64,000 nucleotides of DNA, from assembly GCF_023159225.1 (NCBI RefSeq), contig NC_063168.1, forward strand, positions 60,367,398 to 60,431,397, given 5' to 3'. The notes beneath the pieces were generated by a model. The model was not told the DNA's origin, did not search any database, and saw only the letters and a list, made by a program, of their open reading frames with translations. The position numbers and the translations under genes are program-made. This DNA comes from Perognathus longimembris pacificus. Its lineage: Eukaryota; Chordata; Mammalia; Rodentia; Heteromyidae. This document shows, one piece after another, positions 12,669 to 23,525 of this stretch (within the stretch, counting starts at the first letter, position 1; each line of letters starts with the position of its first letter).

Positions 12669-12720
<52 letters not shown>
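12669..12720. repeat. (CA)n microsatellite
   Basis: About 26 CA units directly after a degenerate SINE-like end (aagaccctaagttcaaactc). Confidence 0.97.
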
Positions 12721-12723
<3 letters not shown>

Positions 12724-12849
12724 CTTTAGTAATTTTTTGGAATCTCTATGTATATATGAAAGGCCTATCCTTAGATGAGGTATTAATCTACTTAAGTTTA
12801 CTTGAAAATCTTAACTTCTTTAATGGAACTCATAAAAGTTAAAGGGGGG

Positions 12850-13060
12850 GGGGCTGGGAATGTGGCTTAGTGGTAGAGTGCTTGCCTAGCATTCATGAAG
12901 CCCTGGGTTCAATTCTTCTGCACCCCATAAACAGAAAAAGCTGGAAGTGGCACTGAGGCTCAAGTAGTAGAGTGCTAGCTTTGAGCAAAAAGAAGCCACG
13001 GACAGTGCTCAGGCCCTGAGTCCAAGGCCCTAGGACTGGCAAAAAAAAAAAAAAAAAAAA
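12850..13060 (+). mobile_element. IDL-Geo SINE, older variant
   Basis: Preceded by a G10 run, with left monomer atgtggcttagtggtagag, right monomer ctcaagtagtagagtgctag and a 20-A tail. It abuts the next SINE directly. Confidence 0.9.
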
Positions 13061-13061
13061 G

Positions 13062-13312
13062 GTTAGGTGCCAGTGACTCGCAGCTGTAATCCTAGCTACT
13101 CACAAGGCTGAGATCTGAGGATTGCAGTTCAAAGCCAGCCCAGTCAAGAAACTCCATGAGGCTCTTCTCTCCAATAAACTACTCATAAAAGGCCAGAAAC
13201 GGTACCGTGGGTCAAGTGGCAAAGCACTAGCCTTGTGCACAAAGAGGCACAGAGCCTCTTTGTTCAAGCCTGAGTTCAAGCCCCAGGACTGGCAGGAAAA
13301 AAAATTTTTTAA
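13062..13312 (+). repeat. Chimeric B1-Geo SINE
   Basis: B1-like head (taatcctagctactcacaag, gaggctcttctctccaataa) fused to a Geo-like tail (ggtcaagtggcaaagcacta, gagttcaagccccaggactg). Forms a head-to-tail pair with the preceding IDL-Geo. Confidence 0.75.
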
Positions 13313-13427
13313 GTAGTTGCATCCAATGCATCAGAGCCCTTCACATATTTTTGTTAACCTTCTGTACCCTTTACTTAAGCTTTTTTTTTTTTTTTTGGAC
13401 AGGAATAGGCTTTTAAGTAAAAGATTA

Positions 13428-13460
13428 TGTGTGTGTGTAAAAAAAATATATATATATATT
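13428..13460. repeat. Short (TG)/(TA) microsatellite
   Basis: tgtgtgtgtg, an A8 run and five or more TA units in sequence. Confidence 0.8.
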
Positions 13461-13611
13461 CTCTAAAGCTGTGTTTTCAACACAGGTTCATACTACAAAG
13501 CCCCTTTTTTCCTGAAAATAAATGTGATTTAAAGTATTTTTGTGTTAAAATATAGATATACTGTAAAATCAGATTCAACACTTTTGTGGATTTTTTTTAA
13601 AAGATAAAATC

Positions 13612-13705
13612 CAGAACCATGAGCTCTACCATAGGTGGTAGAGCCTCCACCTGTAAGCGAGCAAGCCAAGCAAAACATTGAGTTCAAGCTGTGCTATCAG
13701 GGGGG
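13612..13705 (+). repeat. Geo-like monomer fragment
   Basis: The promoter-like boxes taggtggtagagcctccacc and cattgagttcaagctgtgc are recognisable. The B1-like head is absent. Confidence 0.5.
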
Positions 13706-14544
13706 AAGATCCTGAAACCTCAATGAAATTATGTATTTGCACCAGGGAACTATTTTGAACGATCCTCCCAGAGTCTAAGGCTGCATATTAGTATTTGGGC
13801 TGAAGAACACAGAGTTTAGATATTCTGTTGTCTTGTCCGTAAATAATGAAATATATAATTCCCATGTTCAAAACCACCTGGTGACTACTCAAATTATTAG
13901 TGGCTGGTCTCTGATTTCTTAAAGAAAAGGGCAGAAAAATATGAACCAAATGTACTAAGCCATAACAGCTGAGTTGAAAAGTCCTTCAGAGAAAAGTTGT
14001 GTTTATGGAATTGACTGATGAAGATCAGACCTTATTGTTTATCCTGTCCTGGTGTTTAACCAAACAAACATAAAGTACAAGCAATAGGGCTGTTTGGACA
14101 TCATTCTGCTAGCAGTATGTACTTCAGTTGATTCTCTGAGCATGCCCAGAACACTGATCCATAAAGAAGGCTTCCAGAGGCTTCAGATTAACTCTTACTA
14201 AAGAGAAACTGGTCAACTAGACTTACAATCTTCTTCTTAGATCTTGCGATCTAAAGGTTTCACCATTCTTTTTCAGTTAATTTCTTAAAAGCATCTGTGC
14301 TAACTTTATTCAGAGATTAAACATCAAAAGAGTGAATTATAGTATCAGCTCTGACACAGACTTATATAAATCTACATCAATTTCCCCAATACTAAAATAG
14401 AAGAGTGGAATAAGTTGAATCTTAAATCCCTTTCTGGATTTTAAATTCTACACTACAATACTTGCCAATACCAAAGAAACACATACACTGCAAATTATAA
14501 AAGAAATTCCAAAAATGAGTAGTAAACACCTTTTTTCTTTTTAT
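13706..14544. other. Unassigned intron
   Basis: No gene, RNA or repeat recognised. Confidence 0.45.
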
Positions 14545-14715
14545 GAGTAGTACTGAGATTTAAAGGGCCTCACACTCTTATCACTTGATCCATCCCAGTC
14601 CTTTTGCTTTCTCAATTGTTTTTCAGAGAGAGTTATGAGCTTTTGCCCTGGCCAGCCTTGGACCACAACCATCCTAAGTCTGCCTACCTACAGATGTGCG
14701 TCAGTAGGCATATCT
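14545..14715 (-). repeat. Decayed ID/B1-like SINE
   Basis: Read on the minus strand, the order matches an ID-like box region and a B1-like internal segment (ggctggccagggcaaaagc). Weak. Confidence 0.35.
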
Positions 14716-14734
14716 TTCTTATCTTTTTCATCAG

Positions 14735-15240
14735 TGTTTTCCTCTTACATCACCCTGGCTCAAAGCTTGCCTCTCTGTTCTAGATTCTTAAAATAATCCT
14801 CAATCCTACTCTTCAATTTCTCCTCAATTCATGATGTTGACTATACTGCTTTAGATGACTCTCCCTCTATCACCACCTTCAGTAGCTTTTAGGCCAGTAC
14901 TCAATGCACTCCATGGTCTTGGACCAATATGTAGAACTTTTTCTAGCCCTTTCTTATATTAATTTGCATCTCAGGAAGTCTGTCAGTACTTTCTTCTCCA
15001 ACACAGTATGTTCAAATTTGCCTTTCATTCTCCTATCTGGAAGATTCAGTCACACTTTCAATTTTGTTCCATAATGAATAAAAAACCTTACCACCCCTAT
15101 GAAGCTTTCTCTATTTTCTTTACCTCCCGGAGCACTTAAACCATAATAAATCTGTCTTCTAGCATATGATTCCCTCCAATGGGCAGATTTAAGACAGAAG
15201 AGGTTTCTAGTAATACCTATGTCTCATCTTCCCCAGGTAT
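14735..15240 (+). mobile_element. L2 fragment, ancient
   Basis: Order and spacing follow the L2 3' region: ccatggtcttggacc, a pyrimidine-rich stretch, tatgaagctttctctatttt, then cacttaaaccataataaatc. Strongly decayed, so tentative. Confidence 0.4.
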
Positions 15241-15356
15241 GTATCTCAACTTTAATTATGAGGTAAAGATAAAACCACTAGCATCTAAAAGGACTAAACT
15301 GAACTTACAAACTTTTTTTAAAACCAAATAACAACTGATATATAATTATTCAAAAC

Positions 15357-15463
15357 TGATTGGAAGTAGAGCTGTGGTTCATGTGATAGAGCACCAGTCC
15401 TATGGTTTAAAAAAGAGCATGAGAAACTGAGTTCAAGCCCCAGCACTGCCCTCCCCAAAGGAA
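15357..15463 (+). repeat. Geo-like monomer
   Basis: agagctgtggttcatgtgat and gagttcaagccccagcactg mark the two box regions. No left monomer. Confidence 0.55.
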
Positions 15464-16000
15464 GAAATTAACTGTACAATAAACTTATTTTACTCTTGCC
15501 AACAGTATTTTTACAGATATGTTCTAAATTTTAAAATAATCCTTTGGGTTTCAGTCAATACTTCTCCCTTTAAATGGGGGTGGGAGAGCAAAGCTTTCAA
15601 AGTTGAGTCAGCAAAGTTTTAATTATACATCATCAGTGAGACAAATAAATTCCAGAAAATGAAACTAAGTTTTAAAACAATTAAACCACTTAGAGTACAG
15701 ATATGACACCAAACTCAAATTCTGAAAAGGAAGAAACATTTCGTCTGGTCAGAATCATTTAAACAAAACATGTTTTTGTCTAATGACCACGAAAAACTTT
15801 CATATAAACTTTTATATAAACTGCATGTGCTCTGACAAGTACCACCATCCCTTTTCCCTGATTATAGTTATTCCAGATTTAATTCCAGAAACATTTTATT
15901 TCAATTACAAAGGTTTTGGTCTTGCTTAATAAAGAACATTTAATTTGATCTTTACCCTTGTGGTAATGACACTTGTGGATACAAGTCCAAATGTGCCACT

Positions 16001-16003
<3 letters not shown>

Positions 16004-16042
<39 letters not shown>
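16004..16042. repeat. (CA)n microsatellite
   Basis: About 20 CA units, 380 bp downstream of the BABAM2 exon donor. Confidence 0.95.
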
Positions 16043-16044
<2 letters not shown>

Positions 16045-16421
16045 CCTCTTAAAAAGCCAAGAAACACTCTCCTAATCAGTGCTGGGTTGAAGTGTTAGTA
16101 AGCACTAGAAAGCTGATTACAGGCTTGAAATACCACATAGAAACAAAGCACATATTTTCAACATGTCTCTTTAAATTGAGATAAAAATATTTCAGCCAAT
16201 ACACTGAAGATATTCATTAGCTTGAAATAGTCTGGAAGTAAAATTGGAATTTAAAACACTCTTCTTTAACTATTTTGGCAATAAAGAATTGTATCACGGC
16301 ACACAACAAAGGAAAAAAGAGTGGAAAAAATCATATTCGACAAATTCATCTGTTAAGTAGTTGTCAAAGACAATTTTTTTTTCAACAAAGATACATCATA
16401 TGCCTGAGGCTGTCTACTCAC

Positions 16422-16516
16422 GTGCAGAGCAGCAGGGTCTGGAAGGAATTCAGCATCCTCTCCAAAGATAAAATCAGGGGGCAGCTCTGGATACTGGGCA
16501 TTGAAAATTATATCCC
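16422..16516 (-). CDS. BABAM2: BABAM2 (BRE/BRCC45) internal coding exon, 31 codons
   Basis: On the minus strand a pyrimidine-rich tract ending ctgtttcag meets the exon at 16516, and the exon ends at 16422 followed by the strong donor gtgagt (16421-16416). The 95-nt exon supplies two bases that would complete a split Trp codon, then 31 codons with no stop: [15 protein letters not shown] at the start and [11 protein letters not shown] near the end. This matches residues about 70-100 of mammalian BABAM2 as I recall it, inside the N-terminal UEV-like domain. One Ser of the human protein appears to be Ala here, and the last codon is His (CAC) where I recall Gln in human. BABAM2 links BABAM1 and BRCC3 to ABRAXAS1 (nuclear BRCA1-A complex, K63-ubiquitin editing at DNA breaks) or ABRAXAS2 (cytoplasmic BRISC). 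It has no neighbouring exon within 16 kb downstream or 47 kb upstream, consistent with the very long introns of this gene. Splice sites, frame and protein match agree, so I consider it functional. Confidence 0.96.
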
Positions 16517-16844
16517 CTGAAACAGAAAATAAAAGGCTCCTTTTACTTCCTTGCTAGTTTATAAACATTTTGAAGAATGAATCCAAAAAGTTTAACAGAA
16601 TTTTATTAAGTTTAAAAAGTAATTTGAAAAGCACTTTCTGAAGGACTAATTCTTCAAATGAAAGTGTTGTTATTATCTTCTGAATTAAATTCCCAACAAG
16701 CAAAAAACTGTAGAATATACTGCTAATAGAAAAACTCAAGTAGAATCTGCCCCATCTAAAGCAAATGCTGATTATGTTCATAGGAAACATTTACTGAAGA
16801 CTGACTATATATTCATAGTTCTTGTCTTTCAAAAATCAAGCACA

Positions 16845-17095
16845 CTTTGATATAATGGAAAGAACGTTTGACTGAAGTAATAAAAAAATTTCCATTTACA
16901 TCTACAAGGCCCCCTAAGTACTTATTTGCTCAAGAGTTCTTAAGTAAGTTTTGACTTCGTTAGGTTTCTTTATCAGTAAAAAGGACACAATGATACTGGT
17001 GTCACAGATTTTGTTTTGGGAAGAAAAAGAAACAGCATGCCTAGTACATGTATGGCATACAGTAAACACTCAACAGTAACACAAGAATACTACTG
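16845..17095 (+). mobile_element. MIR SINE, ancient
   Basis: Follows the MIR order: tataatggaaagaacgtttg, then ttaggtttctttatcagtaa, then a closing acagtaaacactcaaca that resembles the MIR 3' end. Lies about 330 bp upstream of the BABAM2 exon acceptor. Confidence 0.55.
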
Positions 17096-17288
17096 TTGTT
17101 AGTACGAGTATTCTTAAACATACACAAATTTGTTAAGTTCTTCTATCTCTATGACTCTTTTCTGTCTCCCTCTTTAAGCTCACATTTTATCTTCTACTCC
17201 CCAAAGATTCAGTCATCACCATTCTGCCACTATTACTAAGCAGATTCATTTATTGACAATCTAAACACACATCAAGATATAGTTTGTG

Positions 17289-19463
17289 CAATAAAAGCCA
17301 TATACAACAGACCAACTGCTAATATCATATTAAATGGAGAGAAACTTAAATCATTCCCCCTAAACCCACTTCTAAACCCACTTCTGTTCCCCTAAACCCA
17401 CTTCTGTTCAACATAGTGCTGGAATCCCTAGCCATAGCAATGAGGCAAGAAGAGGACATCAAAGGGATCCACATCGGCAAGGAAGAAATCAAATTATCCC
17501 TATTCGCAGACGACATGATCTTATATCTGAAGGACCCAAAAAACTCAGTACCCAAACTCCTACACCTAATAAACCAATTTGGCAAAGTAGCAGGATACAA
17601 AATCAATCCACAAAAGTCAGCAGCTTTTCTGTACACCAGCAATAGACAAACAGAAAAGGAAATTATGGAAACAATTCCATTTACAGTAGCCAAAAAAAGA
17701 ATAAAGTACCTAGGGATCAACTTAACCAAGGACGTGACGGACCTATTCAATGAAAACTACAAAAATCTAATAAGGGAAATCAAAGAAGACACAAGGAGAT
17801 GGAAAGACCTCCCATGCTCATGGGTAGGCAGAATCAATATAGTGAAAATGGCCATATTGCCCAAATTGTTATACAAATTCAATGCAATACCTATCAAAAT
17901 CCCAGCCACATTCTTCACTGAAATAGAGAAACCAATCCACAAATTCATATGGAACAGCAAAAAACCTAGAATAGCCAAAGCAATTCTAGGCAAAAAAAAA
18001 ATAGTGCAGGAGGTATCACAATACCAGACTTCAAGCTCCACTACAAGGCCATCATAACAAAAACAGCATGGTATTGGTATAAAAACAGATCGGAAGACCA
18101 GTGGATTAGAATTGAAAACCCAGAAATAAAACCGCACTCTTACAGCCAACTGATATTCGACAAAGGAGCTAAAGACATACAATGGAATAAACATAGCCTC
18201 TTCAACTACTGGTGCTGGGAGAACTGGGCAGCCATATGCAGAAAACTCAAAGTAGACCCAAGCCTATCACCATGCACCAAGATCAACTCAAAATGGATCA
18301 AGGACCTCAACATCAGACCTGAATCCTTGAAACTACTGAAGGACAGAGTAGGAAAGACACTAGAACTTATAAGCACAGGAAGGAACTTCCTGAATAGAGT
18401 CCCAGGGGCACAACAAATAGGGGAAAGACTCAACAAATGGGACTACTACAAATTAAAAAGTTTCTGCACAGCTAAGGTCATAGCCACCAAAATAGAAAGA
18501 CAGCCAACGATATGGGAAAGGATATTTACCAGCACAGCAACAGACAAAGGCCTGATATCGGTCATCTACAGAGAACTCAAAAAACTAAGCCCCTCCAAGC
18601 CCAATAAACCTATTAGGAAATGGGCAAAAGAGCTAAAGAGAGACTTCACAAGAGAAGATATAAAAATGGCAAAGAAACACATGAGGAAATGCTCAACATC
18701 CCTGCTAGTAAAGGAAATGCAAATAAAAACAACCCTGAGATACCACCTCACCCCAGTTAGAATGGCCTATACTCTGAACTCAGGAAACAACAAATGCTGG
18801 AGGGGCTGTGGGGAAAGAGGAACCCTTCTCCATTGTTGGTGGGAGTGCAAATTAGTACAACCACTTTGGAGAACAGTATGGAGGTTTCTCAAAAAGCTCA
18901 ATATAGACCTACCCTATGACCCAGCCATACCACTCCTAGGCATCTACCCTAAACAGCAAAACCCAAGATATCAAAAAGACATTTGTACTTCCATGTTTAT
19001 CGCGGCACAATTCACAATAGCCAAAATATGGAAACAACCCAGATGCCCCTCCACAGACGAATGAATCCAAAAAATATGGTACTTATACACAATGGAATAC
19101 TACATAGCGATTAGGAATGGCGAAATATTGTTATTCGCAGGGAAATGGTCAGAACTCGAACAAATAATGTTGAGTGAGACAAGCCTAGAACACAGAAAAC
19201 AAAGGGGCATGATCTCCCTGATATATGACTGTTAACAAAGGGAGATGGAGAGACAGTAGAGACCAAGTCTGTGAACACTGTATATGTGCTTGATACATTG
19301 TATATTGCATATGTGTCTACCTGACCTAGACAAGGGATGGAAAAACAGGTTGTAAGATATCACAAGAAATGTACACACTGCCCTACTATGTAACTGCACC
19401 CTCTTTGCACAACACCTTGTAAAAAAATTTATGTTCAATTAATTTAAAAAAATGTGAAAAAAA
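17289..19463 (+). mobile_element. L1 retrotransposon, 5'-truncated, disabled ORF2
   Basis: 2.2 kb with the reverse transcriptase motif [10 protein letters not shown] in the frame 17416-18057, then a frame break near the A9 run at about 17993, and the ORF2 C-terminal region continuing in the frame 18327-19064. The zinc-knuckle-like [16 protein letters not shown] segment lies around 18797-18844. A TGA at about 19062 ends that frame before the expected ORF2 end. Near the 5' end, 17358-17412 holds a tandem expansion of ctaaacccacttct in place of normal ORF2 sequence. The target duplication aagatatagtttgtg is at 17274-17288 and 19464-19478. The 3' UTR differs from the L1 type at 7533 and 11760. 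Not autonomous. Confidence 0.93.
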
Positions 19464-19478
19464 AAGATATAGTTTGTG

Positions 19479-19669
19479 GGGCTGGGAATATGGCCTAGTG
19501 GTAAAGTGCTCGCTTCGTATACATGGGTTCGTATACTGGGTTCGATTCCTCAGCACCACAAAAAAAAAGCCAGAAGTGGCACTGTGGCTCGAGTGGTAGA
19601 GTGCTAGCCTTGAGCAAAAAGAAGCCAGGGACAGTGCTCAGGCCCTCAGTTCAAGCCCCAGGTCTGGCA
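19479..19669 (+). mobile_element. IDL-Geo SINE
   Basis: Complete dimer with a small internal duplication in the left monomer (tacatgggttcgtatactgg). Starts immediately after the right target repeat of the L1 and ends in an AATT microsatellite instead of poly-A. Confidence 0.9.
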
Positions 19670-19715
19670 AATTAATTAATTAATTAATTAACTAACTAAT
19701 TAATTAATTAATTAA
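19670..19715. repeat. (AATT)n microsatellite as SINE tail
   Basis: About 11 AATT-type units with one AACT variant pair, replacing the expected poly-A tail. Confidence 0.9.
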
Positions 19716-19729
19716 AATGGTAGCTTTAA

Positions 19730-19974
19730 GCCAGGTGCCAGTGGCTCATACCTGTAATCTTAGCTACTAAGGAAGGTAAAGGAGGCTGAGATCTGAGGAC
19801 CATAGTTCAAAGCCAGCCCAGGCAGGAAAGCCTGTGAGATTCTTATCTCCAATTAAGCTCAAAAAAAGGGAAAAATGGAGCTCAAGTGGTAGAGCATTAG
19901 TCTTAGTACTAAATCTAGGGATAGCAACTATGCCCTAAGTTCAGGCCCCTGCAACAGCACAAAAAAAAAAAAAA
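19730..19974 (+). repeat. Chimeric B1-Geo SINE
   Basis: B1-like head (gccaggtgccagtggctcat), junction gtgagattcttatctccaat, Geo-like tail and a 14-A tail. Followed by gatatagtttgt (19976-19987), the same sequence that flanks the L1. Confidence 0.8.
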
Positions 19975-19989
19975 GGATATAGTTTGTAA

Positions 19990-21234
19990 GAATTATATTA
20001 TTATAAGCAGCACACAACCACTGCACACATTTTTACTGTTCAAATTTACATAATGATATCTTAACTTAAACTTCAGACCTCAGTTCTAATTTGAGCCCTT
20101 AAATCTCTGTATAATAGGCATTTCCATGTTAGATTGAGCAAGCATCAAAATGTGATCATGACTGCCAGTGTTTTTACATTCCTCTTCTAGCTATCTATAT
20201 TCAGGGACAGCATTGTTATTTCTTAATAACCAAAGGTTAAACTTTAATGTCACCTTTACAACTTCACACATACCTCTATACTCTAAAAACAAGTCATTCG
20301 GATATTTCCTACAAACAGATTCTCCCTACAGCTAAGAACTCAATCCAAGTCCAGATCACTGTGTTTGTACATTGACATTTCCATTCAGGGAACAGTTGAA
20401 ATTTATTCTAGGTACAATATGGGGCAATAGAGATCAAAGAACCCAGATATTATGGAATTGATGGTCTAAATGATCTGAATTGTACCCTCTTAAATGTTAT
20501 AGAAGTATGTCCTCCAATTCATAATAATACACACTATCAGCAAGTAAATCTTTTAAAAGTACTATGTAGAAGGCAAGCTTCCTAACTCAGAAAACTTCAA
20601 TGATTCTCTACTGTTAAATGGATAGAAGTAAACTTTCTCCAAGATCCCTATATCCTACCTGCTAATCCACCCTTCTCTTGATCTATAAGTCGACACAATT
20701 TTACTCTGTGTGATCTTCCCAGTGCAGTCCCAATGCTATGACACCCAGTTAAAATGTTCTCATCCTTTAGGAATCTACAATGCATTCCCGGATACATCTG
20801 GGAAACCTGATGTATCAGGGAAGGCATGAACTCAGCAATGCTATTTAGCTATAGGACTCACTTAAGTATTTAATTACAAACAGTCTTATAGTGTATCATT
20901 GTTCCAACTAAGCAAATGGTTGAAATAAGAGTTTTCATTCCTACTTCTTTCCTTTTTAATTATCTGATACATTCTTCCTATATCTTAAAAAGAAAGTTCC
21001 AAGAGGGTAATCAGTTCCCAAACATTTTGGCATTAAGATCACTTTGGTTTCTTAAGTTATTGAAGATCTCAAAGACTTTCTGCTTATGTGGATTTGTTAT
21101 ATAGTTATATGTGTCACATTCAAAATTAAAATTATAAAATATTCATTTATATATAATGTATATACAACATATTATATATAGCCAGCCTAATATGCAATTG
21201 AGTAAATAACATTTTAATGAAAATAGCTACTTTT
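19990..21234. other. Unassigned intron
   Basis: No gene recognised. 20575-20730 has a faint L2-like order of phrases that I do not call. Confidence 0.4.
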
Positions 21235-21248
21235 AAGAATAAAACTAA

Positions 21249-21459
21249 GGGGCTGGGGATATGGCCTAGTGGCAAGAGTGTTTGCCTCATATACATGAGG
21301 CCCTGGGTTCAATTCCCCAGCACCACATATACAGAAAACGGCCAGAAGTGGCGCTGTGGCTCAAGTGGCAGAGTGCTAGCCTGAGCAAAAAGCCAGGGAC
21401 AGTGCTCAGGCCCTGAGTCCAAGCCCCAGGACTGGCAAAAAAAAAAACCAAAACAAAAC
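21249..21459 (+). mobile_element. IDL-Geo SINE
   Basis: Complete dimer. Target duplication aagaataaaacta at 21235-21247 and 21460-21472. Small deletions in the Geo monomer (ctagcctgagcaaaaagcca). Confidence 0.95.
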
Positions 21460-21555
21460 AAGAATAAAACTATAAGAGTCTAGTAATAGTTTATAGATAT
21501 ATAAATATCTATATATGATTTAATAAAAAAGGTAACATGAGATTTATTCTGTGCA

Positions 21556-21776
21556 AAGCTTGGGGGTTGAACTCCAAGCCTGGGAACTGTATTAGCATTT
21601 TGGCTCAAGGCTAGCGCACTACAACTTGAACCACAACTCCACTTCCAGCTTTTGGATGGTTAATTGGAGACAAGAGTCTCACAGACTTTCTTGCCCTGAC
21701 TGGCTTCGAATCTCAATCCTCAGATCTCAGACTCCTGTGTAGCAAGGATTATAGGCATGAGCCACCAGTGCCCAGC
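21556..21776 (-). repeat. Chimeric B1-Geo SINE
   Basis: On the minus strand the B1-like head (ggcactggtggctcatgcct) comes first, followed by the Geo-like end. A well preserved example of the chimera, showing that head and tail form one unit. Confidence 0.8.
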
Positions 21777-21999
21777 TGCTTTTATCTTATTTTAAAATAA
21801 AAAATCTTTACAACAAATGGTGCTGGAACAATTGGATTGCCACATGTAAAAGAATAAAGTTGGGGTTTTGCTTTTTACTATATATAAAAACTCAAAATGG
21901 ATCAAAGACCTAAATGTAACAGCAAAAACTATAAAACTCTTTAAGGAAACATAAGAACAAATCTACCTAGCCTTTGATTAGGTGGCTGTTTCTGTAGTG

Positions 22000-22362
22000 G
22001 TTGATCTGGGTATCAACTTGACTGGATTAAGGAATACTTAGAACACTGGGAAAACATTACTTGAGGGTATATTATAAGGATGTGTCCAGAGGAAAAAGGT
22101 CTGTGAATCTGAATAAACTAAAAGAGAAGCCCTATCAGAAGCTCCCTAGGTTCTCTAAATTACACCATTGGCTTCCCTAGTTTTGAAGCTTTCCAAATTG
22201 AACTGGACCACACCACAAGCCAGTATCCCTGGTCTACAGCTTGCAGATGGCCTACTATAGGACTTTTCAGCCTCCATGATCATATGAATATCCTAATAAA
22301 TATTTTCTCATGTATAGCAACAGAGAGACAGATATATTATTGGTTCTATCTCTCTAGAGAAT
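22000..22362 (+). mobile_element. LTR-like ancient repeat within old L1
   Basis: Begins tatcaacttgactggattaa and closes with cagcctccatgatcatatga, cctaataaatattttctcat and ttggttctatctctctagag, an order I know from a widespread mammalian repeat. I cannot assign the class firmly. It interrupts ORF2 sequence of the surrounding L1. Confidence 0.45.
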
Positions 22363-22477
22363 GTAAATAATTGCTTTCACATAAAACCAAAATCAAGCAG
22401 CAACACAAAAGATAAATTATACTTCATGAAAATTAAAAAAAAAAAACTTTGTCCTTCAAAGGACACCACCTACAGCG

Positions 22478-23254
22478 AGAAAATGTGGTATAAATGTACA
22501 ATGGAATTCTATGTTTCCATCAGAAAGAATGACAGTCCCCTTTCATAAGGTAATAGAAAGACTTGGAAAAAAATAATACTAAGTGAAGTACACCAGACCC
22601 AAAGAAACATAGGCTGCATGGTTTCCCCCATTTGTAATAACTAGAATGTGCATATAAATCTACAAGTAAACCAATGGACAGTAAAAGACAAATAATTACA
22701 CCTGGATATAATTAAATAGCAATAGAAACATTCACAGAGTGAGAACATCACAGAGTGAGAATATCAGAGTGATATTCTCAGGACAGGATTTCAAGAGCTC
22801 AATAGCTATGTGTACTAGATCATATAAAATGATGCTTGTTGAAATGAACACCAAGAAATGGAAGTAAGAGGCTTCTTATTATATTGCTTGTGGGTTTTTT
22901 TTTTCTTTTCTTCTTTCCTTTTTTTCTTTGGTTAATTCCCTTCCATCACTGTTTTTGTTTTTTTTTTAATTTCTGTATCCTTTGTCTTGTATGTAAGTTA
23001 ATCTGATTTGGGGAGGGGAAAGGGTAGTTCTAAAATAATGGGACAATGGGTGAATCAATTCAGCAGTAAAATCCACTAGATACTATGTTGGAAGTGAACT
23101 ATACAACTTTGGATGAAGGGAAGTCAGGAAGGGGAAAACCTGGGAGGGAATGATGGAGAGGATGACACTGTTCAAAAGGAAATGTACTCATTACCTGAAT
23201 CGTGAAACTGTAATCCCTCTGGGCATCACATTTACATTAATTTTTTTTCAAAAA
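22478..23254 (+). mobile_element. L1 3' end nested in old L1
   Basis: Starts at ORF2 codons (aaatgtggtataaatgtaca) and ends with tgaaactgtaatccctctgg plus a T/A-rich tail. It has an internal 16-bp tandem repeat (cacagagtgagaa...) at about 22733-22770 and a pyrimidine tract at 22895-22970. Confidence 0.82.
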
Positions 23255-23316
23255 AGATCTACAATGAAGAGATGTCCAACATCATTAGCCATCAAGGTAC
23301 AATCAAAATCACAATG

Positions 23317-23525
23317 GGGCTGGGGATATAGCCTAGCAGCAAGAGTGCCTGCCTCGGATACACGAGGCCCTAGGTTCGATTCCCCAGCACCACATATACG
23401 GAAAACGGCCAGAAGCGGCGCTGTGGCTCAAGTGGCAGAGTGCTAGCCTTGAGCGGGAAGAAGCCAGGGACAGTGCTCAGGCCCTGAGTCCAAGGCCCAG
23501 GACTGGCAAAAAAAAAAAAAAAGGC
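23317..23525 (+). mobile_element. IDL-Geo SINE, young subfamily copy
   Basis: Target duplication aaaatcacaatg at 23305-23316 and 23526-23537, within old L1 sequence. Carries the young-subfamily variants (atagcc, cctcggatacacgagg, gaagcggcg, gagcgggaag). Confidence 0.95.

Larger units (their letters stand above)
1..16421 (-). other. BABAM2: BABAM2 intron downstream of the exon (partial)
   Basis: Everything below the donor at 16421 is intron on the minus strand. I looked for reverse-complement matches to the protein segment that follows the exon (around NLASWNPSNPECLLL) and saw none, so the next exon lies beyond base 1. The intron holds SINEs, L1 ends, an L2, microsatellites and unassigned AT-rich sequence, listed separately. 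Confidence 0.9.

Noticed and set aside
17416..19064. Long reverse-transcriptase-like reading frames that could suggest a functional L1
   Set aside because: The element is 5'-truncated, frame-broken near 17993 and has an early stop near 19062; it lacks ORF1 and the endonuclease domain.
19479..19560. tRNA gene calls within SINE left monomers
   Set aside because: The promoter boxes resemble tRNA-Ala but the cloverleaf is not kept; these are SINE heads.
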